Below are positions 1 through 8,638 of a DNA stretch of 64,000 bases, piece after piece. Location of the stretch: NCBI GenBank assembly GCA_010672785.1, contig JAAHFX010000003.1:62001-126000 (forward strand). Reading direction: 5' to 3'. The position numbers and the translations under genes are program-made. This DNA is from Sphaerospermopsis sp. SIO1G1 (GTDB taxonomy: Bacteria > Cyanobacteriota > Cyanobacteriia > Cyanobacteriales > Nostocaceae). Positions within the stretch are counted from its first letter, which is position 1. Every line of letters starts with the position of its first letter. The notes beneath the pieces are model-generated. The model was given only the letters and a program-made list of their open reading frames with translations, did not search any database and was not told the DNA's origin.

Positions 1-1
1 T

Positions 2-565
2 GATCTACTCGAACCTCTGGGAATTCAAACTCCTTGTCCAGAGTTAGCAGTCAATATTCTCAAACCTGATGTTCAATGGGCCCAAGAGCAACAACAGCGT
101 TTAGATGTTAGTGATTCAGGTTATATCCTAGTTTATGGCAGTTCTGGTCAGTTATCTCAAATTAATGGCACAGAGGCTTGTTATCCTGTTGCTAGTTGGC
201 AACAAATTATTCAAAATTGTCAGCAAAAGCAACCTGATTTACCTGTAGTAGTGATTCAAGAAGTTGGAGATGGATCTTTTGTTTCATCTTTGTTGACATC
301 CTGTCCTGGTGTGAAAGTTATTGCTACTGATGATGTTGGTAAGTTAACGGCTTTCATTGGTGGTGCAAGTTTGATGTTAACTATCAACAGCGCACCTTTA
401 CAATTAGCTGTGGCTGTACAAACATACACAATTGCGATCTTAGGTTCTGTAGATCCTGGGAGGTTTTTACCAAATAGTGAGAAGTTTTTACCAATCAAAT
501 CTATTAGTGGCAAAGTAGCGGATATTGCACCCATCACTGTTCTGGAAAAAATCTGGGGAGGTTGA
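2..565 (+). CDS. Glycosyltransferase family 9-like protein, C-terminal part (start outside window)
   Basis: An open frame runs from the window edge to TGA at 563-565 (about 187 residues visible). The visible part looks like the C-terminal half of the cyanobacterial GT9 (heptosyltransferase-like) proteins. These transfer a sugar from an activated nucleotide donor to cell-surface glycans. What I see is a YPVASWQQII segment, alternating beta-strand/helix pattern (LPVVVIQEVGD), and a late region (ASLMLTINSAPLQLAVAV ... ILGSVDP) at the place where GT9 enzymes have their donor-binding loop before a GxxDP turn. The classic Asp/Ser residues of that loop are not obvious, so assignment rests on overall pattern. 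A 7-bp repeat array starts 12 bases after the stop. Confidence 0.5.
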   Translation, partial: DLLEPLGIQTPCPELAVNILKPDVQWAQEQQQRLDVSDSGYILVYGSSGQLSQINGTEACYPVASWQQIIQNCQQKQPDLPVVVIQEVGDGSFVSSLLTSCPGVKVIATDDVGKLTAFIGGASLMLTINSAPLQLAVAVQTYTIAILGSVDPGRFLPNSEKFLPIKSISGKVADIAPITVLEKIWGG

Positions 566-576
566 GGAATAATTTC

Positions 577-648
577 TAATTCGTAATTCGTAATTCGTAA
601 TTCGTAATTCGTAATTCGTAATTCGTAATTCGTAATTCGTAATTCGTA
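577..648. repeat. Heptamer STRR array TAATTCG (about 10 units)
   Basis: A near-perfect tandem array of the 7-mer TAATTCG directly follows the glycosyltransferase gene. Short tandemly repeated repetitive sequences of 7 bp are a known hallmark of filamentous heterocystous cyanobacteria. The same 7-mer recurs near 6722-6754, 18007-18089 and 45303-45350. Confidence 0.95.
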
Positions 649-1076
649 GTTTATCAGCAGTTGGCTATCAATCAGGACTTACGCAAAATCTACTTCAAAT
701 ACTGTCATTGCGGCGAAAGCTGCAATCTCAAACGCCGATGTTTCATTAAAATGCGTAAGTCTTATGGATTTAGGATTATTCACTCACTTGGTTACGAATT
801 ACGAATTAGGGTGAACTCAGGTTACACAGAATTTACGGAAGAATGAACCACGAAGGACACAAAGAAAACGAAGGTAAGAGGTTTACAAGAGCTATTTTGC
901 GTAAGTCCTATTCAATTTTCAATAAATGCAAGATTTTAGAGGTTGAGTGCTTGAAAACCTTGCATTTTTTTGATTTCGAGAGATTGAAAAGTAGTTTTTC
1001 AGTTCTCTCCCTGCACCCTGCGCCCTGCACCCTACCTCTTAGCCTGCAATACTTTCCACAAATTTCATATACCTAA
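649..1076. repeat. Gene-free stretch built of dispersed repeats (AGGACTTACGC elements and GTGCAAG inverted repeat)
   Basis: No credible gene is seen. A full AGGACTTACGC element spans 674-762 (left end AGGACTTACGC, right end TGCGTAAGTC). A second, left-truncated copy of another subtype (GAATGAACCACGAAGGACAC core) ends with TGCGTAAGTCCT at 909. A third repeat follows at about 923-968: TGCAAGATTTTAGAGG ... CTTGAAAACCTTGCA, an inverted repeat also found near 11888, 13706 and 41808. Short open frames here are only the repeats read in frame. Confidence 0.8.
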
Positions 1077-1565
1077 TTACCCGTTACCTTGTTCAATCAT
1101 TTCAAAAAACCCATCTTCTAATTCATACCCTAAAATTTGTGCGAAGGATTTCAGTTTAGATTGAGAAGGTATATTTTGTTGTTTTAACCAATCACCTAAA
1201 ATGAAAATCTTGTTCATCAAAAATATTTCTAATGCTTCTGGGTTATAAAGAATACCTTCTTTTGAACTAAATTGATGGGGTACTAACATAGCTGTGTATC
1301 TGGCTAATTCTCCAGATTTCCAATCTAGTAAAAATGGTAACCACGGATACTTGGCATCTAAGCGCACAAACCACAATCTCACTTCCGGAATTTCTGAAAG
1401 TTCCCTGGGATCATTTGCTTCTCTTGTAAAGTCAATGTCAAAGTGTAGTTGTTGTTCCTGGGTGGTGACAGATTTTTCTTGCAGCAGTGGTTCAATTACT
1501 TCTATAGCTGGTGCTAAATTTAGGCTATGAATAAGATTGCTGTTAAGGCTAATTATGATTGTCAT
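1077..1565 (-). CDS. CRR6-family NdhI maturation factor
   Basis: 162 aa. The protein matches the CRR6 family (chlororespiratory reduction 6), a soluble factor needed in plants and cyanobacteria to assemble the NdhI subunit of the photosynthetic NDH-1 complex. Recognisable family blocks are FDIDFTREANDPRELSEIPE (about residues 42-61), VRLWFVRLDAKYPWLPFLLDW (61-82) and the YTAMLVPHQF segment followed by the EALEIFLMNKIFIL helix. Length is normal. It is divergent from the fur-like gene and lies about 2.7 kb from ndhF, another NDH-1 gene, so both sit in one NDH-1-related neighbourhood although they are not one operon. Confidence 0.85.
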   Translation of the reverse strand: MTIIISLNSNLIHSLNLAPAIEVIEPLLQEKSVTTQEQQLHFDIDFTREANDPRELSEIPEVRLWFVRLDAKYPWLPFLLDWKSGELARYTAMLVPHQFSSKEGILYNPEALEIFLMNKIFILGDWLKQQNIPSQSKLKSFAQILGYELEDGFFEMIEQGNG

Positions 1566-1866
1566 TGACTTTTTGGCGGCTTTCTCAATTGCTCAACAGT
1601 AGAATTGACAATCCACAGTAGCAGTTTTTAGCTCTGTATGCTACCACTTAACCCTGGACATTTAGACTATTTTTAAGTTAAAGTTGTAATGAGTTTGTTT
1701 TAGAGTCAAAATTTAACACATTTATTTATGAATATATTGACTGACAATAACGATCTTGTTTGTTGAGATAACATTAACAACACAGGTATCAGCAGGAAAA
1801 TTGTATATAAAATTCTTGCATATAAAAATTTAGTAATCCTTAATTCCCAATAGTTATATTTGAAAT
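1566..1866. promoter_or_regulatory. Divergent intergenic region between CRR6 gene and fur-like gene
   Basis: About 300 bases separate the two divergent genes, so promoters for both must lie here. An AT-rich stretch GTATATAAAATTC at about 1803-1815 could be a -10 region for the rightward gene. A direct repeat-like pair (GTATATAAAA / GCATATAAAA) at about 1803-1829 may be a regulator site. No repeat element of the families found elsewhere is present. The promoter placement is a guess from base composition. Confidence 0.35.
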
Positions 1867-2313
1867 ATGCAAAAGCCAGCTATTTCTAAAAAAGCAATTC
1901 GTTCCTTAGAAGATGCTCTAGAGCGATGCCAAAATCTTGGTATGCGAGTCAGCCGTCAGCGCCGATTTATACTAGAATTACTTTGGCAAGCAAATGAACA
2001 TCTCTCCGCTAGAGAAATTTATGACCGCTTAAATCAACAAGGTAAGGAAATTGGTCATACCTCTGTGTATCAAAATTTAGAGGCTTTATCTAGTCAAGGA
2101 ATTATTGAATGTATTGAACATTGTGATGGGCGTTTATACGGAAATATCAGCGAAGCGCATAGTCATGTTAATTGTTTAGATACAAAGCAGATTTTAGATG
2201 TGTATATTGAATTACCATCGGACTTACTTGAGCAAGTAGAAGCACAAACTGGGGTAAAAATTAGTAGTTACACCATCAACTTTTTTGGAAATCGCAATTC
2301 CACATCTGATTAA
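1867..2313 (+). CDS. Fur-family transcriptional regulator, FurC/PerR-like
   Basis: 148 aa. A metal-dependent repressor of the Fur superfamily. It has an N-terminal winged helix (about residues 12-85; recognition segment HTSVYQNLEALSSQGII at 64-80) and a C-terminal dimerisation/metal domain with HSHVNC (98-103). The first structural Cys is present (C103) but the usual partner three residues later is Thr106, so the normal CxxC zinc pair is incomplete. The closing TINFFGN block is typical. From memory the sequence is close to Anabaena FurC, the PerR-type peroxide regulator; the family is certain, the paralogue less so. A DUF3685 gene follows within about 30-120 bases on the same strand, suggesting co-transcription. 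Confidence 0.85.
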   Translation: MQKPAISKKAIRSLEDALERCQNLGMRVSRQRRFILELLWQANEHLSAREIYDRLNQQGKEIGHTSVYQNLEALSSQGIIECIEHCDGRLYGNISEAHSHVNCLDTKQILDVYIELPSDLLEQVEAQTGVKISSYTINFFGNRNSTSD

Positions 2314-2344
2314 TATCTTTCTTTGTGATCCTTGATAGATTAAA

Positions 2345-4198
2345 GTGTCAAAAACAGGTGAAAATGGGTATGACTCAGTTATCAATCCATATCCTGATAG
2401 CGGAGAATCAAGTCTAGCCGTATTTTACCCAACTATGAGCGATCGCCCTGTACCTTTACAATTACTGTTAATTGACCCAGATCCAATTTTTCGTTTAGGA
2501 TTAAGGGTAGCTCTAGAAACAATTCCCCATTTTCAAATAGTAGCTGATGTTCCCACAGATACAGCCGCCTTACAAGTTTTGGCGGAAATTTCTCCACCAG
2601 ATCAAAATCCTGTTAACTTAATAATTTTAGAGTTGGGTAATGGTATTACGAAAGAGTCTCAACAGTTAGGATTACAATTTTGTAGACAACTAAAAGCTTT
2701 ATACCCACAAACACCTATTTTACTTCTCAGTGCTATTTCTCAACCAGAAATTTTATCCTTAGCAAAAAATGTGGGTGTTAACGGTTATTGCTCTAAAGGT
2801 ACATCTATTTCAGAATTAACTCCCATCATTCAAGATATAGCTGATGGTGGTTTACATTGGTTGGAAATTTCAAAATTTAATCAGCAATTATATAATTTAC
2901 CCTTTGCTAAAACTAGAAATAATATCCGATTATCAGGATTAGAATCTATTAATAAATATCTTACCCTTGTAACATCACAATTAAAAATACCTGGCATCCC
3001 AATTTTAGATAAAGCTATTTTAGCAGGACAGAGAAGAGAACTGTTAGCCGCACGTTGGTTAGTGAATCATATTTTAGTTACACCAGCAGAAAAACAACCA
3101 AAAACCACATCTTTATCATCAAAATTACCTAATTCAAACATTAAGTATAGTATTACCCCAACAGAACCAGAACCAACACAAATCACGATTCCATCTTTAT
3201 TAACACCCAAAGCTATACAATCTACTCTATTTACAGATTGTATTAATAAACTGCAATTTTCGTTAGCAAACATTACTGATATACCCTTAGAAATAGACAT
3301 TCTCCGAGAAGATAAAAAAAGAGAATTATTGTATAGTATTATTCAAAAACTCTCAAACCAATTAGATGAAATTAGAAATCAAGAGTTAACACCTCAGCAA
3401 TTATCAGATATAAATAACCATATAATTAATGATTTATGGCGTTCAGCATTGACAGATTTTTATAGTAGTTTATCTACCTTAAATATATCAGCAAAAGATA
3501 TTCAAGTTGTTAACTTTCTCCTAGAAAATGCGGTGGGAGTAGAAACGGAAATTATTAACAAAATCCCATTAATAGGAGATTTATTTTCTTACTTATTATT
3601 ACAAACAGATTTATATGTAGATAATAAACTATATCCTGCTGGTAGTGAAATAGCTAATTCTCAAGCATCTATGATTTTAGAGAATTTAATTATTCAGATT
3701 GCCAATAGTGTATTACAACCCCTATTAAATTCTCTCGCAGATGTAGAAACAATCAAGCAAATGTTTTATAATAGACAGTTAATTTCTACCAGAGAAATAG
3801 AAAGATTTAGAAATAACCTCTCTTGGAAATATAGGTTAAATAGTTATTGGTATGAACCACAGGCAATTTTTGAAAGTCGTTATGAACTATTCGTCTTTGC
3901 ACCGCGTGGTATTGCCAAAATATCAATTTACTCACCTCGTAACCAGGAATTAGCCCAACTTTCTGGAATTCCTTTAGCCGTGACATTAATATTAGAATTC
4001 AGAGATGCAATTGCACCTCAATTACAATCTTTATTATCATTTTTAGGGAGTGGAATTGTTTTTGTCCTCACTCAAATAATTGGTAAAGGTTTAGGTTTAA
4101 TTGCTCGCGGTATTATCCAAGGTATTGGTAGTGTTTCATTTATGGATAAGCCGTTTAAAAACAGAAGTGAAAAACAAGATCAAAATTCAAAATTCTAA
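2345..4198 (+). CDS. Receiver-like, DUF3685/Ycf55-type protein
   Basis: Up to 617 aa from GTG at 2345; ATG at 2435 (MSDRPVPLQLLLIDPDP) is the more likely start and gives 587 aa. The N-terminal about 130 residues follow a response-regulator receiver fold: LLLIDPDPIFRLGLRVAL (acidic DPDP), LIILELGNG where the phospho-acceptor Asp would be (here Glu), LLLSA and the CSKG lysine. The rest matches the cyanobacterial DUF3685 family, related to plastid Ycf55 of red algae, of unknown function. The C-terminus has hydrophobic segments (about residues 545-600: IPLAVTLILEF, FLGSGIVFVLTQIIGKGLGLIA). With Glu in place of the acceptor Asp, the receiver is probably not phosphorylated normally. Convergent with ndhF. 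Confidence 0.75.
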   Translation: MSKTGENGYDSVINPYPDSGESSLAVFYPTMSDRPVPLQLLLIDPDPIFRLGLRVALETIPHFQIVADVPTDTAALQVLAEISPPDQNPVNLIILELGNGITKESQQLGLQFCRQLKALYPQTPILLLSAISQPEILSLAKNVGVNGYCSKGTSISELTPIIQDIADGGLHWLEISKFNQQLYNLPFAKTRNNIRLSGLESINKYLTLVTSQLKIPGIPILDKAILAGQRRELLAARWLVNHILVTPAEKQPKTTSLSSKLPNSNIKYSITPTEPEPTQITIPSLLTPKAIQSTLFTDCINKLQFSLANITDIPLEIDILREDKKRELLYSIIQKLSNQLDEIRNQELTPQQLSDINNHIINDLWRSALTDFYSSLSTLNISAKDIQVVNFLLENAVGVETEIINKIPLIGDLFSYLLLQTDLYVDNKLYPAGSEIANSQASMILENLIIQIANSVLQPLLNSLADVETIKQMFYNRQLISTREIERFRNNLSWKYRLNSYWYEPQAIFESRYELFVFAPRGIAKISIYSPRNQELAQLSGIPLAVTLILEFRDAIAPQLQSLLSFLGSGIVFVLTQIIGKGLGLIARGIIQGIGSVSFMDKPFKNRSEKQDQNSKF

Positions 4199-4264
4199 AA
4201 GTTCTAATTTCACAAGCTTTTAAATTTCCCCCTACACCCTGCAAAAAGCACCCTGCACCCTACT

Positions 4265-4292
4265 AAAAAGGGGGTAGAATAACCACCCCCAA
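4265..4292 (-). terminator. Hairpin terminator of ndhF
   Basis: GGGGGT (4270-4275) pairs with ACCCCC (4285-4290). On the minus strand the hairpin is followed by five T (complement of 4265-4269), as expected of a Rho-independent terminator six bases past the ndhF stop. The upstream gene on the other strand ends at 4198, so the signal may serve both, but the T-run favours ndhF. Confidence 0.7.
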
Positions 4293-4297
4293 GAAAA

Positions 4298-6370
4298 TTA
4301 GGTAACACCAAAAACGATCACCAAGCCCAGAACAGCCCCAAACACAATGAGAGCATAGAACTGAACCCGACCATTTTCCAAATATTTGAGACCTTCACCG
4401 CTCACCAAAGTAAAGAAACCAGTTAAATTCACCGCACCATCAACAACGCGGAAATCAACTTCCATTACTTGTCGAGCTACACGACGCAAACCAAGTACAA
4501 ATACCTGATGATAGATATCGTCAAAATACCACTTATTTAACGATAATTCATACAGAGACTGAATCTTAGCAGCGATCGCACTGGGGTCAACTTTCCTAGC
4601 TAAATACATCAGCACCGCTAAAGTAATACCCACCACAGAAATAGCTACAGAGCTACCCGCCATGACATAAAACTCATGGGGGTCGAATTCTGCGGCTTTC
4701 TCCATTACTTCCGCTAAGGTTTCCGTAGGTGCAAAAATAAACTCCTCAAAATAATTAGCGTAGGGAGTACCCACCAAACCAATCAAAATAGAAGGAACAG
4801 CCAACACCAACAGAGGGAGAGTCATTGTCCAAGGAGACTCATGAGGAGAACTGCTGTGATGTCCGTGAGAGTCATGGGAATGATCCAACTCACCTTTTTT
4901 CATTGCTCCAGGACCAAAATTAGGCTGTAATTCCAAACCTAACTTAGCTGCTGCTTCATTTTTTAGCTGGGCTTTGATTTTCTCTTCATTACCGCGGAAT
5001 TTGCCTTCAAATGTCATGAAGTACATTCTAAACATATAAAAAGCAGTAATACCAGCAGTCAACCAACCAATAAACCAGAGGAAGGGGTTAGCTGTAAAAG
5101 CTGCACCGAGAATTTCATCCTTTGACCAAAAACCTGCAAAGGGAGGAATACCAGAAATTGCCAAACAACCAATTAAAAAGGTAAAACCAGTAGCAGGCAT
5201 ATATTTGCGGAGTCCACCCATCAAGCGCATATCCTGAGCCAAAACAGCATCATGGCCGACCACAGCTTCCATACCATGAATAACTGAACCTGAACCCAAG
5301 AATAACATCGCTTTAAAGTAAGCATGGGTCATGAGGTGGAATAAACCTGCACTGTAAGCACCTACTCCCATAGCCATTACCATGTAACCGAGTTGGGAAA
5401 TGGTGGAGTACGCCAAACCTTTTTTGATGTCGTTTTGGGTAATAGCGATAGTTGCACCCAAAAATGCTGTAAATGCTCCAGTGAAAGCAATTACGGTCAT
5501 TGCTGCGGGAACGTGTTCAAATACAGGGTACATCCGCGCAATGAGGAAGACACCAGCCGCCACCATTGTTGCTGCGTGGATGAGGGCGGAAATTGGTGTA
5601 GGGCCTTCCATCGCATCTGGTAGCCAGACATGGAGGGGAAATTGGGCAGACTTAGCAACTGGACCGAGGAAGACTAGAATTGCAAACAGAATAGCCAGAG
5701 TATTACTGATTGCACCAGTTTCTACTAATTGTCCTAGGCGATCGCCCATAACTTGGAAATCAAAGCTACCTGTTGCCCAAAATAGCCCCAGGATACCCAG
5801 TAATAGACCAAAGTCACCAACGCGGTTAGTCACAAATGCCTTTTGACAAGCATCTGCTGCCGCTTTGCGATCGTACCAAAAACCAACTAGGAGGTAGGAA
5901 CACATCCCTACCAATTCCCAAAATATATAAATTTGTACTAGGTTGGGACTAATCACTAACCCCAACATAGAAGATCCGAATAAACTGAGATAGGCGTAAA
6001 AACGCACGTAACCAGGGTCATGCGCCATGTAGCCATCGGTGTAAATCATCACCAAAAAGGCCACTGTTGTCACAATCACCAACATCATAGCTGTGAGATT
6101 GTCAATCGTGTAGCCCATTGTTAGGTGAAAGTTACCTGCTGCTGCCCATTCAAAGGTACGTAAATAGGGTTCATGACCTTGGTATTGACTCCATAGCAAA
6201 GCCATAGATAACCCCATAGCTGCGCCCATGAGGGAGATAATGACCACAGCGTTTAGCTGTCGCAGGCGGTTTGTTACCTGATTTAACGATATTAATCCTA
6301 GACCCACCAGCATAGCTCCCAATAGGGGTAATACTGGAATAATCCAGGCATATTGATAGATTACTTCCAT
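4298..6370 (-). CDS. ndhF: NAD(P)H-quinone oxidoreductase (NDH-1) chain 5, NdhF
   Basis: 690 aa from ATG at 6370; one codon further up is an in-frame GTG (6373). A proton-pumping, antiporter-like membrane subunit of the thylakoid NDH-1 complex, used in respiration and cyclic electron flow around photosystem I. It shows about 16 hydrophobic segments, the conserved core FVTNRVGDFGLLLG and LPDAMEGPTPISALIHAATMV, and the long lateral helix end. A His-rich loop (DHSHDSHGHH, about residues 504-513) lies before the last third. Length and motifs fit NdhF1. In many cyanobacteria ndhD follows directly downstream; here the DUF3685 gene is convergent instead and no ndhD is in the window. Confidence 0.97.
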   Translation of the reverse strand: MEVIYQYAWIIPVLPLLGAMLVGLGLISLNQVTNRLRQLNAVVIISLMGAAMGLSMALLWSQYQGHEPYLRTFEWAAAGNFHLTMGYTIDNLTAMMLVIVTTVAFLVMIYTDGYMAHDPGYVRFYAYLSLFGSSMLGLVISPNLVQIYIFWELVGMCSYLLVGFWYDRKAAADACQKAFVTNRVGDFGLLLGILGLFWATGSFDFQVMGDRLGQLVETGAISNTLAILFAILVFLGPVAKSAQFPLHVWLPDAMEGPTPISALIHAATMVAAGVFLIARMYPVFEHVPAAMTVIAFTGAFTAFLGATIAITQNDIKKGLAYSTISQLGYMVMAMGVGAYSAGLFHLMTHAYFKAMLFLGSGSVIHGMEAVVGHDAVLAQDMRLMGGLRKYMPATGFTFLIGCLAISGIPPFAGFWSKDEILGAAFTANPFLWFIGWLTAGITAFYMFRMYFMTFEGKFRGNEEKIKAQLKNEAAAKLGLELQPNFGPGAMKKGELDHSHDSHGHHSSSPHESPWTMTLPLLVLAVPSILIGLVGTPYANYFEEFIFAPTETLAEVMEKAAEFDPHEFYVMAGSSVAISVVGITLAVLMYLARKVDPSAIAAKIQSLYELSLNKWYFDDIYHQVFVLGLRRVARQVMEVDFRVVDGAVNLTGFFTLVSGEGLKYLENGRVQFYALIVFGAVLGLVIVFGVT

Positions 6371-6373
6371 CAC

Positions 6374-6928
6374 TCACGCCTACTTTTAGAATTCTTGACA
6401 AAGTGAGAACAGCGCTCAAGAAAATTTTTTCCTCAGCTAACTGTACAATGCAAACTTTATACAAACCGCTCATATTGTAATAAATAGAGGTTTTGGTGTT
6501 TGCTTCCTGCTTCTTCCAAGTCCGTTAATGGTTTCTTGTCCACAGGCGTAAATTCCGCACTTGTCATACGTACTCTGTTTAGAGTCCTGGATGGAACTGC
6601 TAACAATTAATTGTAGGATAATCTCAATAACTGTTAGTTCATAGAGAAAATAGCTTTACCAGTTACCAGTTACCAGTTACCAGTTACCAGTTACCAGTTA
6701 CCAGTTGTCAGTCACCTTTAGTAATTCGTAATTCGTAATTCGTAATTCGTAATTAAGAAATTTACCCAATCACCAGTCACCAATCACCAGTCACCAATCA
6801 CCGTCTTAGCAAACCTTAAATAAAATACCCCACTCTAGATAATAGAGCGAGGCATTAATTTTGTTAAGAATGGTTTTATATTTGGAGACAGGTTAGTTAT
6901 CAGTTATGAGTTTTTTGACTGTCTCACA
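6374..6928. repeat. Gene-free stretch: ndhF upstream region and three heptamer arrays
   Basis: 6374-6657 should contain the ndhF promoter; I see no clear box. From 6658 tandem 7-mers dominate: ACCAGTT (6658-6707, about seven units), TAATTCG (6722-6754) and alternating CAATCAC/CAGTCAC (about 6765-6803). A small hairpin CTCTA-GATAA-TAGAG at about 6832-6846 lies just downstream of the thioredoxin-like gene and may help end its transcript. Confidence 0.8.
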
Positions 6929-7315
6929 CTATGCAGAGCGGTACTCTAAATCGGCTATTTTTGTTAAATTTTGGGTTTTATGGCTAATCATGTAGCTGAG
7001 TTTAATTTCTTCCAACGCTAGACGTAAGTCATCTCGACTGCGAAAACCTTCCAAGCGTTGTCTAATTGCACCTTTATCAATCAACAATAAAGTTGGTAAT
7101 GATTTTAGCCGATAGGTATTAGATAGTTTAAAGTTCTGGTCGGCGTTGATAGATACAAGTTTAATTTCGTTGTCACATTGGTTTTGAAATTGTAACAGCA
7201 AGGGGTGGATGATGCGACATAAGCCACACCAAGGAGCCTCGAAATTAACTAAAACGGGAACTGGAGATTCTAAAACTTCTTGAGTAAAATTCCGCTCACT
7301 GACCGACAACACCAT
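6929..7315 (-). CDS. Thioredoxin-domain protein with CGLC active site
   Basis: 128 aa, single thioredoxin fold. The active site is W29-C30-G31-L32-C33, so the usual central Pro of WCGPC is Leu. Other landmarks are VLVNFEAPWC and the cis-Pro segment SLPTLLLI (about residues 73-80). Both cysteines are kept, so dithiol-disulfide exchange remains possible; changes in the central dipeptide are known to shift redox potential. A C-terminal tail of about 25 residues extends past the domain. No signal peptide is seen, so it is probably cytoplasmic. It stands alone, transcribed away from the putative RNA gene at 7390-7578. Confidence 0.85.
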   Translation of the reverse strand: MVLSVSERNFTQEVLESPVPVLVNFEAPWCGLCRIIHPLLLQFQNQCDNEIKLVSINADQNFKLSNTYRLKSLPTLLLIDKGAIRQRLEGFRSRDDLRLALEEIKLSYMISHKTQNLTKIADLEYRSA

Positions 7316-7389
7316 GACGCCTCTTGAGTTATAAGGTTTTGATATCTAAGTAACTAGCAGTAGTAGGGCTAAACAAGCCTGTCTTCGAT

Positions 7390-7578
7390 GTTTGGACTGA
7401 CAAAAAAGCCAGCGCGACATCCTTCACGGTGGCTTGTGGAGATGCTCAAATCTTGATCTTTCTTCCCCAGGAAAGTAGTTTGCCTAGCAAATACCAATAC
7501 TTCATATCAGCCTGGTGGAGAAAATTTAATTCCTGATACAAAAAGCTTCACTAAATACTGATATTTAGTGGCTTTTTT
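7390..7578 (+). ncRNA. Candidate structured small RNA with terminator (unidentified)
   Basis: The 609-base gap between two minus-strand genes holds three consecutive hairpins on the plus strand and no coding potential. Hairpin 1: AAGCCA (7406-7411) with TGGCTT (7430-7435). Hairpin 2: TTCTTCCCCAGG (7460-7471) with CCTGGTGGAGAA (7511-7522), 12 pairs with one mismatch and one G-U. Its loop contains a second stem (AAGTA / TACTT and GTTTGC-CTA-GCAAAT). Hairpin 3 is a strong terminator ending in seven T. No plus-strand gene lies upstream for the terminator to serve. I do not recognise the family; 6S-like or another cyanobacterial sRNA is possible. The 5' end is a guess. Confidence 0.45.
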
Positions 7579-7579
7579 T
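7540..7579 (+). terminator. Rho-independent terminator, possibly bidirectional
   Basis: CACTAAATA (7549-7557), loop CTGA, TATTTAGTG (7562-7570), extended by AAAAAGC (7540-7546) pairing with GCTTTTT, then T7 at 7573-7579. The run of A on the left means it could also stop a leftward transcript from the NnrU gene, but that gene ends 350 bases away. The stretch 7580-7924 between them shows no other clear feature. Confidence 0.75.
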
Positions 7580-7924
7580 CATGATTCTATCTAGATGTGT
7601 TGGCACTATCTAGTCCACAGGCTTAAAACCGTGTAAATCTTACCGTACCTACTACTTAAGCAGTATTTTGGCTTGGCTATGACCTAAATACTCAGTCATA
7701 ATAGCATTTTTTAGGGATTAAAGTCTTAAGTTTTGATGACTACAAGTAGACATCTATCTTGATTAAATGTGGACTTTGGTTAGCTTTTGTCAGTCAAACA
7801 CTAACTAGCTGTTAACCCTTACTAATAGCTATTTGAGTTTATCCTACATTGATTTGGTGGTATTTGATCAGCGTTAAGTTTAATTAAATTTGTATTTTTT
7901 CTCGATCCTGGGGATCAATCAATT

Positions 7925-8638
7925 TTACCATGATACCCTACTGGTAGCAACGATTAACAGGGGGTGTAACCACCACAATAAGCCGACAAAAATTGCAACT
8001 CCCAAGTATGCAGGACGTAAAAATTCTGTCCATTGTAGAGACTGACGACCATCAAAAACAGCTTGAAAAGGAAAAATAGAAGTTCTTTGTTTCACTACTG
8101 TAAAGGCTTCTCCATAACGATTTTGTAATCGGCGATCGCCATGCCAGACTCCAAATAAATGATGCAAAATTAAGCCCATTGAGGTGACAAGGGTAAAGCT
8201 CGTACCTAACCATAAAGTATGGGCAATACACCAAATAACTTGTCCTACCATTTGTGGATGGCGGGTAATACGAATAATTCCAGTTTCGTAAAGATGAACT
8301 TGGGGCTTTTGAATGGCGGCAATTTCTAGTAAGTTGAAGGTAGCAGGATATAAAAATATAAAGGAAATTGCAGAGAGAACCCAAACTACTGGTTTAACTG
8401 CTGGTACACCTTGTACTTGCCAAAGTTGCCAACCATCATAACGATGATTAAAAAAGTAGGTAATTAATATCACTGCTAAGGGTAAGCTAATCAATGCAAA
8501 CAAGATGCGATATGCCCTTGCGCCAATATATTTTTCAGCCCAAGGACGCAAAGCAGCACCACCACTATGAGCGATCGCAAACACCAACTGTAAACCCAAA
8601 ATCACAAAATGACTCGTAGTCAACCCTGAATTCGACAT
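7925..8638 (-). CDS. NnrU-family integral membrane protein
   Basis: 237 aa with six or more hydrophobic segments. It belongs to the NnrU family. In plants a member (Z-ISO) is the haem-dependent 15-cis-zeta-carotene isomerase; bacterial NnrU was named from denitrification loci. Family marks seen here are IAHSGGAALRP near the N-terminus, ITRHPQMVGQVIWCIAHTLW (about residues 124-143), HHLFGVWHGDRRLQNRYGEAF (159-180) with candidate haem-ligand histidines, and a final hydrophobic pair. A carotenoid role is plausible in a cyanobacterium but not shown by the sequence. Divergent from rbcR; the 329-base gap holds short repeat-like AATTGGTAATTG sequence and the two promoters. Confidence 0.75.
   Translation of the reverse strand: MSNSGLTTSHFVILGLQLVFAIAHSGGAALRPWAEKYIGARAYRILFALISLPLAVILITYFFNHRYDGWQLWQVQGVPAVKPVVWVLSAISFIFLYPATFNLLEIAAIQKPQVHLYETGIIRITRHPQMVGQVIWCIAHTLWLGTSFTLVTSMGLILHHLFGVWHGDRRLQNRYGEAFTVVKQRTSIFPFQAVFDGRQSLQWTEFLRPAYLGVAIFVGLLWWLHPLLIVATSRVSW

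Noticed and set aside
577..648. Tandem arrays (here and at 6658, 18007, 39079 and elsewhere) look at first like CRISPR arrays
   Set aside because: The unit is only 7 bp with no spacers; these are STRR arrays typical of heterocystous cyanobacteria. No cas genes are present.
661..1076. Short frames of 61 and 77 codons after the first repeat array
   Set aside because: They are translations of AGGACTTACGC and GTGCAAG repeats that recur elsewhere in other frames.
5400..5846. Long open frames on the strand opposite ndhF
   Set aside because: They lie wholly inside a strongly conserved gene and mirror its codon pattern; no family features or ribosome-binding site.
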